NCBI RefSeq assembly: GCF_024679245.1
Contig: NC_090186.1
Span: forward strand, 34,112,946-34,176,945
Source: Pseudorasbora parva
Taxonomy: Eukaryota > Chordata > Actinopteri > Cypriniformes > Gobionidae
DNA: 64,000 bases
Reading direction: 5' to 3'
Shown: piece by piece, positions 1 through 10,385 of the stretch
Position numbering within the stretch: the first letter of the stretch is position 1
Layout: the number at the start of each line of letters is the position of its first letter
Made by a program: the position numbers and the translations under genes
The notes under the pieces: model-generated
What the model was told of the DNA's origin: nothing
What the model saw: only the letters and a program-made list of their open reading frames with translations
Databases searched by the model: none

Positions 1-832
1 AACTCATGTTGTGCTCCTCAAAGCATTCCTGAACCATTTCTGCTCTGCGGCAGGGCGCATTATTTAGCTGAAAGAGGCCACAGCCATCAGGGAATACCAT
101 TTCTGTGAAAGAGTGAACATGGTGTGCAACAATGCTTAGGTAGGTGTTACATGTCAAAGCAACATCAACATGGCAGGACCCAAGGTTTCCCAGCAGAATA
201 TTGCCCAAAGCATCACACTGCCTCTGCTAGCTTGCCTTCTTCCCATAGTGCATCCTGGTGCATATGTTCCCCAAGCAACGCAAACACACCTGGCCATTTA
301 CGTGATATAAAAGAAAACATGAATCATCAGATTAGGCCACCTTTTTCCCATCGCTCAATGGTCCCATGCTGATGCTCACGTGCCCACTGTTGCCACTTTC
401 AGTGGTTGTTTCTATCAGAAGTAGCATTCACTTCTTGAGCAATTTGAGCTACAGTAGCTCGTCTGATTGATTGGGCCACACAGGCCATTCTTCTCTCTCC
501 ACGTGCATAAGTGAACCATGACCCTGTCGCCAGTTCATCACTGCTCCTTCCTTGGACAGCTTTTGATAGATACTGACCACTGCAGACCGTGAACACCCCA
601 CAAGAACTAGTTTTGGAGATGCTCTGACCCAGTCGTATAGCCATCACAATTTGGCCCTAGTCAAACTCACTCAAATCCTTACGCTTGCCCATTTTTCTGC
701 TTTTAACACATCAACTTTGAGGACAAAATGTTCACTTGCTGCCTAATATATCCCACCCATTAACAGGTGCTGTGATGAAGAGATAATCAGTGTTATTCAC
801 CTGTCATAATGTTATGTCTGATCGGTGTGTAT
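1..832 (-). mobile_element. Degenerate Tc1/mariner transposon, cut by the window edge
   Basis: Read on the minus strand, 399-647 encodes pieces of a Tc1 transposase N-terminal half: a run like RLGQSISKT (helix-turn-helix), a YLSK segment, and ARGERRMACVAQSIRRATVAQIAQEVNA, the second paired-like helix. The part left of about 370 matches the catalytic half in antisense but is frameshifted and stop-ridden. The N-terminal start is near 690, and the terminal repeat runs to about 832 beside a TA. Relative to intact relatives, the stretch near 390-410 is internally deleted. It is dead and non-coding. It lies in enah intron 3, on the same strand as enah. Confidence 0.85.
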
Positions 833-886
833 ACATTTGGAACATTACATTAGGGTAAGTAAATGTGACCAAAAATGGTATCTCTT

Positions 887-1842
887 TAAAGCTACACTGT
901 GTAACTTATTCTTAGCTAAAAACACTTAGTTCTTTCAAAAATATATGTGCTCATTAATGTATATTTACTTCTTTTAAGTAATAAAGTATTCTCGTAAGTT
1001 TATAATATGCCATTGAAAATGCATACGGGTGAGGGGTTCGAATGCTGGTCGCCATGTTGCTTCTCCATCTTGAAAGTACATTAGCCAAAGAGGGACATAC
1101 CCGTAAATTCAAGCTTCGCCTTTCGCGTTTTAACACTTGACTCATGGACGAGGTCGAACTGGAAGCCATGTTAATCTTGGACTGAATCGGCCACCGTAGG
1201 AGTTAAAACGAAAACAGTATTGAGAGGAACAGAAACTAATATTCTCTGGATGGTCATATACCTTTTCACTAGCCTGACAAGCCAGACCCACATCAAGATG
1301 TTTGGTCTGGAAACTCACCATAGACAGGGCTCAATCCGAGGGGCGGGATAAACGGTTGTCTTTCAAACTCCCTCTGCACGCGATAGGATAGCGCTACAAC
1401 CAACCAGAGCAATGAAGGTGAAACAGAGCTTGTTAGATTAAACATTCACCATATCCGGCCGGCTAAACTCCGAACACATCTTCCCTTTTTAAGAATGACT
1501 TCAGTGCCGCTCTTTGTTCTTTTCTCAGAGAAAAGCTCAACTCCAAGTCTTCCAGAGTCGCGGTCAAAGCTGATTCGAAAGGCCGCCGCCGTTCGCCAGT
1601 TTCTGTGTTTACTAGAAGCACGCAAACGCAACTCGGCCGTCATCATTATGGCCCCGCCCGCCGACTCTATACACGATATGATTGGCCCGTCCAGATTGTG
1701 AGGAATACAGCTCAGAAGGGCATTGAGAGTTCCTAGACGACACTTGCGGGCAGATTAAATTTGCTGCCTCTAGGGTGCGTCTAGATTTCTAGGCTACCTT
1801 TTCACCACTAGATGGGGGAAAATATATCACAGTGTAGCTTTA
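887..1842. mobile_element. TTAA-flanked MITE (Kolobok-like), copy 1, interrupted
   Basis: The element starts AGCTACACTGTGT after TTAA (886-889) and ends ACAGTGTAGCT before TTAA (1840-1843). A second copy lies in the opposite orientation at 14130-14558 and lacks the insertion at 1270-1796, so it serves as an empty-site control. TTAA duplication is typical of Kolobok and piggyBac elements; there is no transposase here, so the superfamily is inferred from the ends alone. Confidence 0.8.
1270..1796. mobile_element. TAGCCT-ended element, subfamily A, copy 1 (9-bp target duplication)
   Basis: The element begins TAGCCTGACAAGCCAG and ends TTTCTAGGCTA. It is flanked by the 9-bp direct repeat CCTTTTCAC at 1261-1269 and 1797-1805, inside the TTAA MITE. 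On the minus strand it keeps a decayed reading frame like the start of a RecQ-type helicase: the segment aligning with LPTGYGECLIYQ of the 37241 copy reads V-stop-PAGYGECLI. 527 bp. Other copies are at 37241, 44170 and 47396-49216. It cannot encode a working protein. Confidence 0.8.
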
Positions 1843-1843
1843 A

Positions 1844-2861
1844 CATTTAAAGATCTCTCAAACATTCAAAAGAGCCACATTAAACAGTTAAATTAACCCA
1901 TAACCCCCCTAGGTGTGACAAGGAAACAGAAAGCAGCTGATTGACAAATGTCCCACCAAGGTCATGGTTGGTCAGGTCAAAAAAATTAATTTACATGGAA
2001 GCAATAGTGTAGCAACTAATTTACATAAAGATATTGCTCAAATCCCTAAACCTATGAGCATTGGTAATTGGGATGTTTCCCTTAACAAGCACCATTAATC
2101 CTGCCCAAAGGCTTGACAATCAGACTAGGATTGATACGCCACCTTTTCTTGAAAGACAAGACCAATTTTTCCTCCTCAATGTTTTACAGCAACATTTGGG
2201 TAAAAAAAACATCATCTGACGCACAGCCTCATTACCACACCCTGATGCTGTCACCTTGTAAATACAACACACAAATCCCCTTATCATTCATATGTGTCGC
2301 ACAACACGGGCACAAGCTTTCCAATTAATTCCACAGTTGTGGTTACGCAAATGGGAAATTAGAGTCAAGTGCTGCATCATTTTTTAAGACGAGGAAGCAA
2401 ACGATTATTCCTCAAGCTCTAAACAGATTCTGATTGAATAGTGAGCAGGTCAGTGAACCAGTTAAATGTGATGTTATTAAAGCAATTTAGATGAGTCAAA
2501 AGAAATGCTTTAAGTCAACGAATACAAAATGAATACAGGTTTCTGTCTTGGGGTAGAAAGATCAAGATAACAAAGACTATGTGTGTACTTGCAGACATCC
2601 TGGGATTTAACGAATATGGCATCATGGTTTCGGCGAGTCTCGTTACTCATGGCTCCAAGTCTGAGACCAAAAGTCTGGTAAGACATGGGAGTGGGACCTA
2701 AAAATAGCAGAAGTTACCAGGTTCTACTTACTACAACTTGCTTAAAATATTTGTCCATCTAGTAACAGTCAATTAAATTCAAAAGAGCTGTATTGGCATG
2801 AGAAATGGTACATTGCATTCCCAAAGCAGTGTCTCATGATATATCACCCTGTAATGTAAAA
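1844..2861. other. Intron 3 sequence, no recognised gene
   Basis: AT-rich, mostly unique-looking sequence with no domain-like reading frame. The only notable item is a short block at 2595-2677 bounded by good splice-site matches on the plus strand (see findings). Confidence 0.6.
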
Positions 2862-3150
2862 ATTAAACGAAACCAAGCAAAAACCAAACCAAACAAACAA
2901 AAACAACACAAACCAAACACAAACAAAAGCAACACAAAAAGTTACACAACACAAATAAATAAACAACACAAATAAACAAAAACAATACAAACACAAACCA
3001 AAACAGCACAAACAAACAACACATATAAACAAATCAACAAAAAACAAAAACAATACAAACACAAAACAAACAAACAAACAAAACCAATAAACAAACAAAC
3101 AAACAAAAACAACATAAACAAAACAAAGAAAACACACAAAACAACATTAG
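2862..3150. repeat. A/C-rich simple repeat (AAAC/ACAAA-like)
   Basis: A long imperfect run of A and C built from AAAC, ACAAA and CAAACAAA units, with no G or T over long distances. The cysteine/valine/phenylalanine-rich open frames on the minus strand are translations of this low-complexity DNA, not genes. Confidence 0.95.
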
Positions 3151-4464
3151 TTGTTACTGGGTTCTACATATTACAACTTGCTCACAATAGTTTTATTCCA
3201 TGTAGTTACAGTCCATCATGTCCACACAGATATGATCCAATGTAAACATAAAACAAATCATTTTTTATTTTATTTTAACTAGTAATGCTCCTAGCCTTAG
3301 ATCAGCTGTTTTGTGCACAAGGTGTTGATGTTTCCACCAGCATTACACCAGAGATATTAAATAGCATCACCTGATCCCACTTCAGCTCAGAGTGGGGCAA
3401 ATGAATGCAGTGACAGGAATGAGTTGCAAAACCATCAGGGGAGGCTTTTTGATGCAATGTTGCCTAATAAAAGAAGCTCTGCTTGGAAACAGTTCTGTCA
3501 TTTGTAGTCCAAGTGAAACAAGAGCACACTTTTGATTGTAAAACCCAACCCCGAACATGTGCAGAGTGTAAACAATCATATTTAGTACTTCTGAAATAAA
3601 TCAACAAGACTGCTTTTACCCAAAGACATCCTGTCAAACAGCAGTCCATGCAATGCAACTTTTGTTGAGATGACTGACATCCTTACAGGCTAGTCAAACT
3701 AGCTTCATTACATTGTGTAGACTATCGCAAACACGTCACTTACACTTCTGACAGAAAACGGAATGACATTGGAAAACTGTATTATCTTGGAAAGACAAAT
3801 TAAATAGAGGAAAAACCTACAGGATAAGCAAGTTTGAGAATGTGAGAATGGCTGGTAAAATACTGACTCAGCACACAGAGCTAAAACAAGCACACATTTC
3901 ACAGAGAAAAACAGAACCGCTCTCGGATCGTTATGGACAATCGGTTTCAGACATTTAGTGGTTTTCCGTGATAAACTTGGCATTGCAGTGCTATTAAACC
4001 CAGCAAATGAGTGTGGAGAGGTTAAGTGGTTTGATTGGATAAAATAGAGCTACAATTAATATGCCTTGACCAGTATTTTGGTTTGACATTCAACAAATTC
4101 AATTCTAGAATCATGTTCCTGTCATGGTTTGAGGGAACTTGAAAATTGCAATGAGCTTGTGCTATGGTAAAAAAAGAAAAAAAAGAAAAGAAAAACGATT
4201 CTACAAAATGATAAACAATGCGCAAATAATGGTGAATGTTGTAAATTGAATCGTTATACTTTTCATCATAATTGTGCAATATTGTTATTTTGTACAAGTT
4301 TTTACTGAAAAAAGAAACTAAGCTTAACTTAATAAATGTGCCATTAATACAGACACTGCATCCGACAAGTTTGCTCACTGATACCCCAACTCAGAATCTC
4401 TGGGCTTAAAGAAAATCCAAGGGTTTTCCCACTTATAATTAAGATTTTTTTGGGACGTTTATAG
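3151..4464. other. Intron 3 sequence, nothing recognised
   Basis: AT-rich, with small A-runs (about 4160-4195). I see no exon-like block with paired splice sites, no terminal inverted repeats and no domain-like translation. Confidence 0.55.
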
Positions 4465-5361
4465 AGGAGAGTGGGGCACAACCTAAAACGTTTTGACTTT
4501 CTCAGTTTGTGTAAATCCACTTGGGGTTTAGAGTATACATTTTTTCCCACATTAATTGCACACGTTTAGTACAATTATGTGGTTTTGTTCCATTAATACG
4601 GTGTATACTTTTTTGTTGATTTCCCCACGAAAGAATGGAAGTGAAATGTGACAACATGCCCCATAGGTGGGATACATTGTAACATGAGGGGCACATTGTA
4701 ACATGAGCAAATGACAGCTTAAAATGTTATCTGATATAATCAAAAAAATATCCAAAACAAACTAAAATATTTTGTCAACAAAATTCCATTATTAACTTTG
4801 TGAAATAAAAAAAGGCTTTTTTATCATTAAAAATACACACATTTTTGATTTTGACAACAAACACATCACTAATATAGCTATACAGCATAGTTAAAAACAG
4901 AATAATGATGAATCATTTCTGAACATTGACTGAGTCCTTATTTACCCTTTTCTCATGGTTTCTAAAAATAATTCATAAAAGTATAGAATATACAGTAATA
5001 GCGTAGTTCTAATAAGGGCTCATTGTAACGCAGTGTTGCAACGCGCCCCACCTGCGCGACTGGGATTTAAATCGTGGCTCACGTCTTCTGCTGTTACATC
5101 AGCATTAAAGAACGATCTCAACTGTTAAATATCAGATATAATATTCAAATAATACCAGATTTGTCTTATTTTAAATAAACACAAAAACAGAGATGAAAAA
5201 TAAATGTAAGAAATTTACTTTTGCTATGGTAAAATAAATGTTCAGTGATCTCTTCCAAAGATTTTTTTTTCTCTATATAGTGTTGATATGGCAACTAGTA
5301 AATACACAAAGTTTCGTAATCCTGGCATGTGTGTATAGTGTAGGTTGTGCCCCGCGCTCCC
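4465..5361. mobile_element. Non-autonomous element with GTGGGGCACAACC-type inverted ends
   Basis: The left end reads GGAGAGTGGGGCACAACCT and the right end AGGTTGTGCCCCGCGCTCCCC, roughly 20 bp inverted with a few mismatches. Internal motifs such as GGGGCACATTGTAACATGAG near 4687 are repeated nearby. There is no coding capacity. No clear target duplication, so the class is unassigned. Confidence 0.6.
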
Positions 5362-5911
5362 CAGCGTGTTCAACTTGTTCCGACATGGCTTCAACGCGCC
5401 ATTAAAGGTTGCGCCACTAGTGGCAACAAACGGAAGTGCGAAAATAAATGTTTTAAATGTCATTGGTCAGCCAAACTGATAATTCCTTCCCTCAGACCAA
5501 TGACAACTGGTTGAGCCTATGAATGGTGCACTTTAAATCAAGCACTACACCTTTTTATTTTGTAGCTAGTGTTAATGAAGCTAAATATTCAAACTATCAT
5601 TATGATAAACATCATATCACATTCTTTAACTTCATTGGTGCTCAGGCAGATAATGCTCGTTTCGAAGACATGCCAACAACAGATCCAGACTTTTAAAAAG
5701 GTCAGATTTTTAAAAAGGTTAGATGTGTCTACATCTGGAAGAGGGTATATTTTGCTTTATTCATATCCATTTTATTGCATACCAAAAGCACATTACAGTT
5801 TGTCTGAACCTAAACGTGACATAATTTAGTCCTGTACCACACTAAAGTACCCGACTGCCCTTGCTGAGAGTCTCTGACGGTTAAAGCCCCTTCCCTCCCC
5901 ATCAAACTCAC

Positions 5912-6052
5912 TCCTCAAGATGATCTCAGTGCGGCTGATCTTCATCGGGAAGCGGTAGACTCTGGGGGCTGGCATGATGGGCAGGTGCCTGCAGGCCTGC
6001 CTTTCTGCTCTGGTGCTCTGAACCCGGACCAAGTCCCTCTGGGAGAGTTGTG
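5912..6052 (-). CDS. Candidate in-phase cassette exon of enah (unconfirmed)
   Basis: On the minus strand this block is bounded by an acceptor (TATCTCTAG at 6053-6061) and a strong donor (GTGAGT at 5911-5906). It is 141 bp, divisible by three, and open. Exon 3 of enah ends in phase 1; joined here it gives Ala-Gln-Leu-Ser-Gln-Arg-Asp-Leu-Val-Arg and stays open to the donor, again in phase 1, so it could be included or skipped without shifting frame. Vertebrate Mena has a short optional exon at this point, just after EVH1 (the INV exon), also beginning Ala-Gln. Against it: the rest shows no match I recognise to that exon, the polypyrimidine tract is weak, and another acceptor 15 bp further in would break the frame. 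It may be only an open stretch in a locally GC-rich patch. Confidence 0.3.
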
Positions 6053-6061
6053 CTAGAGATA

Positions 6062-7403
6062 TTGAGCTAAAATATTGTATACCCAAGTCAGATTCCAACA
6101 AGAAAAATGTAGAATGTAAGAATGAAACTGTATAACTAAGCTCAGAACTCAAAATGAAGCTAATTCCAAAGCAACAAAGCTAACCTGCAGCCTGGAAGAA
6201 CTTAAGAAATGGCAAAGACGAGCTCTGCCGCTATTGAGAAATGTAGAGGAAACCCTTCTGCAACGAGGACTATTAAGAGTCTGGGGCAAGAGGATGATCT
6301 CACCGATAAAAAGTGTTTGGGGCTACCGACGTCATCTTTCCCACCTTGGCAGTTGGAGCAATCGGGTGGTCATGTGGTGTCAGGTCAGAAAACAAACACA
6401 TACCAGACGCAGGACCCAGCCCACCCCTTTCAAGCCATATTCAGGCTCCACAGCCAGAAAAACAAACTCTTTTTGGCTCAGGAATGTTCTGTCCTGCTAT
6501 TTCCCCTCAGAGGAACCATGTCTCGAAAGATAAACACCTGTCCTGCCAAACTGTGAAGTCTCAAAGCAGGGTGACCTTCATTTAGACCTCTAGACGCAGA
6601 CGCAGCAGGCTCCTGGGGGTCTACGTCTGAACGGGGTGAAAAGCCCGCTTTGTTCTGACATGGATGAGCTCATGCAATCCCACATATTTGACGACTGTCA
6701 ACAGGTCATCACAAGACAGTATTTATACTCTGAAAGATGGCACAAAACCTTAACTCGTGACCTTCTTACATGTTGTGGTTAAGCGACAGACTTGGCATGA
6801 TGCTATATGGAAGCTAGTGACTGGTAAAATTAGTGCTCCATTTGATTATATATGATCACATGTATTAGTAATAACAGTTACCAGGCACAGTTTCTGAGAA
6901 ACAGAACGACTTTTCTGACTATACAAAGCTGTTTTTCCTGTGCTTCTAGTTCCAAATTTTCCTTCCTCCATCTTTCCATTTCGGAAGTGATGAAATGAAG
7001 TTCAGGACACATGAGCCATGTGAGCCATCTGGGCTTATAAAGATCAGATTTTTCCCATTTTAGGAATTAATAAAAAGTGGGTATTAATCTGAAAACTACA
7101 TAAGAGGGAACTTGTGGCTTAAAATTGTGCACTGCAGAAATGATTATACATATTACACGGTCTTGCTCATCAAGCACATTAATCTCTTTTTAAAATTCTT
7201 ACTAAAACTTATATTTTACAGTAAAGAGATACACAAATACTCATTAATAATTGCACAACACTAGTACCACATCAGTCGTCGGCTGATATTAGACTTTCTT
7301 TTTTTAACTGCTTCGTATCAGTCAATATTTGATATTGTGCATACTCATTTATATTAGATTTTTATTTTTATTTTGTCTTCATTTATCGGTTATTGCTCAT
7401 AAT
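6062..7403. other. Intron 3 sequence, no recognised gene
   Basis: A relatively GC-rich part (to about 6660) contains overlapping open frames at 6209-6585, but their translations show no domain and no repeat homology visible to me. The remainder is AT-rich and featureless. Confidence 0.5.
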
Positions 7404-7727
7404 TAGGGCTGGGAAATTGATTTACCGCATCCAAAATAAAAGTTAATGTATACATAGCATATGTGTGTGTGTACTGTGTATAATTAATATGCATATAAAT
7501 ACACACACACATGCATGTATATTTAAGAAAAATATATATGTAAAGTATGTATATTATTATAAGATAAATTATATAAATACAGCATATACATGCAAATATT
7601 TCTTAAATATATATATAAAGGAGTGTGTATTTATATACATAATAATTATACACAGTACACACGTTATGTAAACACAAACTTTCATTTTAGATGCGATTGA
7701 TCACGATTAATTTATTGCCCAGCACTA
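7404..7727. mobile_element. Palindromic MITE beginning TAGGGCTGGG
   Basis: The element starts TAGGGCTGGGAAATTGATTT and ends ATTTATTGCCCAGCACTA. Internal halves mirror each other (CATATGTGTGTGTACTGTG against CACAGTACACACGTTATG), forming a long imperfect hairpin. A second copy is split around the Tc1 element at 25811-27227. The ends resemble hAT-type termini; no protein is encoded. Confidence 0.75.
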
Positions 7728-7822
7728 ACCATAATAATAAACAATTATCATGGGTATAATAATACATCATTATATTGATATATTGTGACATAAAAATGTG
7801 ACAATGTATTGTTGATGTGGAT

Positions 7823-7893
7823 ATACTATTGCAATATTTAAGCCAAAATATTTATATTTTATTAATATTTACTTATTAATAATAATAATAATA

Positions 7894-7946
<53 letters not shown>

Positions 7947-7997
7947 GTAAATATTAATAAAATATAAATATTTTGGCTTAAAATATTGCAATAGTAT
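7823..7997. repeat. Long near-perfect hairpin with an ATT-repeat loop
   Basis: ATACTATTGCAATATTTAAG at 7823 is answered by its reverse complement ending at 7997. The arms are roughly 70 bp, nearly perfect, and the centre is an (AAT)n/(ATT)n microsatellite at about 7879-7945. Confidence 0.9.
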
Positions 7998-8002
7998 TGC
8001 AC

Positions 8003-8145
8003 CATGAGTTCAGTATCGCAATTTGTATCGTAGGTGTATTGCTACACCCCTAATAATGATTGTCTTATTGTATCATACAATAAGACAATCATTATTAGGG
8101 GTGTAACAATACACCTACGATACAAATTGCGATACTGAACTCATG
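8003..8145. repeat. Second long hairpin, loop of about 3 nt
   Basis: CATGAGTTCAGTATCGCAAT at 8003 is the reverse complement of the sequence ending at 8145. Arms are about 70 bp with perhaps one mismatch and meet almost at the centre (near 8074). The arm carries AGGGGTGTAACAATACACC, a motif of hAT-like ends in fish, so a fold-back transposon is likely. Confidence 0.9.
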
Positions 8146-8920
8146 GAATATGAATATTTGTGCAACTCGATTAAATATCTTGAATGAAAAGTTCAATAAC
8201 AGTCCACATTGTCAAAGTGATTATTAGGTAAAGGACAAAGTCCTCAATGAGATTTCACAGCATGAGAAATCACACTGCTTCAGCTAAGCCAGGGTATTGA
8301 AGTAGCTTAACCAACAGCAGCTAAATTACCCAACTGTTACCGTCCCGTCAGCACTACAACAAACTTCACATCCGAGTCCCAAACCACAAACACCTGCCTG
8401 TCTGTGCCAGTAAGCAATCATTCCTTTGTTCACACATTTCAAGCAGTCATGTCAAGGTGGGAGATGAACAAAAAAACTATAGTTAAGAAAGAGTAAAGTT
8501 TACAATAATTAAACTCGATTTACCCGTGGGAATGATAAAAAGTGACATTTCTCATGTACACTCCACAGGCGGATTGTCTGGTTTGGACAGTTTGATTCTC
8601 GATGACAAACGCGTTCATACGTTTACCTCAACAATACATCAATCAGCACATCTATCACGCCTGCATGTATATATAGTCCATGTTGCCAAGAGCTCTATGG
8701 CTGTCTGCCTTGCAAGAGCTCCTCAGTCATGCTGGCAACAGCATTTATATAAAAAACTCACAAAATCTCTCACAGTCCATGGCTCCAGTGTCAGGGTAAC
8801 ATCACCCTGGCATGTGACTCTGTGTTGCACATTACACCCGACTAAAATTAGCAGACACATTCTAGGGGTTTGGAAAAAAGGGCTTTTGATTCTCCTGGAC
8901 CCCTCAACCAGCATATAACA
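8146..8920. other. Intron 3 sequence, nothing recognised
   Basis: The open frame at 8526-8918 has no domain-like features. No inverted ends or duplicated targets were found. Confidence 0.5.
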
Positions 8921-9502
8921 CAGGGCTGGGAAGGTTACTTTTATTAGATGTCACTACTGATTAAAAAATGCATGCGTTACAAAGTAATTTGTAATGTATT
9001 TCGTTAGACTAAAGTTTTGTAACTTCATCGAAATACTTTAGAATGCTAAGGTATGAAACACAACATGACCACCAAACATAGCACTTGATTTTCATCTGCA
9101 TGTTATTAGAAACAACACCAGCTTTCCAAAATATTTCTTATAGCAAATAAATGAAAAAATAACAAAAACGGGAAAAAAAATTTATGCTCAAGAAGGCAAC
9201 ATGATGTATTAAGATCTGGGGTGTGTACAGGGTACATTTTCAGGGAAACATCTAGTTATTAGCTTCCGAAAGGCAGTACTAAATAAAACAATATGATCTT
9301 TAAACATAAAAAAATAAGAAAAATGTACACATCCTTTTCAAAAGTTATCACCTCCTGCTCTTAATGCACTGTTTCTCATGGAAGCTTGTTCCTGCCACTA
9401 AATATAAAAATAGAAAGGTCATTTGCATCTTACAATTCTATTTTTTTTTCTCAGAATTGAGAGATTTACACTCACAATTGTGTGTTATAAAGTGAGAATT
9501 CT

Positions 9503-10208
9503 TAGCCTGACGTGGTCAATTCTAGTCAGAATATGAGTCTGATCATATGCGTGTTTCAACCAAACCAGGATATACCGACAACCAATCAGAGCAACGGCGC
9601 GACGCATAACGTTAGTTGTCAAATGTCAACAGAAATCAACAGCACTGTGCTGGCAAGTCAGTGTTTTTTTCCCCAGAGGGTTGTTTTCCATGTCCGCGGG
9701 TTGAAGCGACCTCAATTATGTGATATGTAGACCCAGGAATGCGAATTGTAGCAGGCAACCTCGCCAAAATAACAAATTTTAACCCAAAAACTGCATTTTT
9801 TCCCCCCAGAGAACCCTCTCACGAAGCTATTGTTTTGGGCTAGTAGTTGGCGGGTTTTGTTGTAAAAACTTGGCAACCCTGTCTGCACGCATGCTGGAAT
9901 AAACGATCTTTGCCAGTGTTGTAAAAAAAAAAGAATTTAAGGTTACACAGTTACTTACCAACATGATCATCATTTCAGAGATAAATAGTGAAGGTGAATG
10001 CATATTCAAACAAGCTCTCCGTTTAGGATTTGGACAAATTCAAACTGTTTATCATCTGTCCGTCATTGTCTAAAGCCCGCCCTGATGATTTCATTGGTCC
10101 GAACAGTTTCTGTTCGGGCATAATCACTCCTCTATGGATCAAGTCCAGACCGAACTGCCCGAGCTCAAATGTTGTGGGCGGGGCTGAGATCGACTAGCAT
10201 CCAGGCTA
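9503..10208. mobile_element. TAGCCT-ended element, subfamily B (perfect 9-bp target duplication)
   Basis: The element starts TAGCCTGACGTGGTCAAT and ends ATCCAGGCTA. It is flanked by GAGAATTCT at 9494-9502 and 10209-10217. 706 bp. The interior differs from subfamily A, and I do not see the helicase-like frame here. It inserted into a TCTCAGAATTG-rich simple stretch (about 9440-10380). Confidence 0.85.
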
Positions 10209-10244
10209 GAGAATTCTGAGATAAAAGTTTTGGCAATTACCTTA

Positions 10245-10276
10245 AAAATAATAATAATAATAATAATAATAATAAT
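10245..10276. repeat. (AAT)n microsatellite
   Basis: About ten AAT units in the simple-sequence stretch between two nested elements. Confidence 0.9.
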
Positions 10277-10385
10277 TTGGAGAAAAAAAACTCAATTGTA
10301 CATTATAACTACCAACTGCGAGTTTATATCTCAGAGTTCTCCGAAAAGAAGTCAGAATTGTGAGTAAAAAGTCACAATAACCTAA

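Noticed and set aside
124..372. 82-codon plus-strand open frame
   Set aside because: It is antisense to the degenerate Tc1 transposase; no domain on this strand.
2844..3139. Cys/Phe/Val-rich open frames of up to 97 codons on the minus strand
   Set aside because: They translate an A/C-only simple repeat; every frame of such DNA is open.
6209..6585. Three overlapping plus-strand frames up to 115 codons
   Set aside because: Overlapping frames in a GC-richer patch; no domain, no splice pairing and no repeat family recognised.
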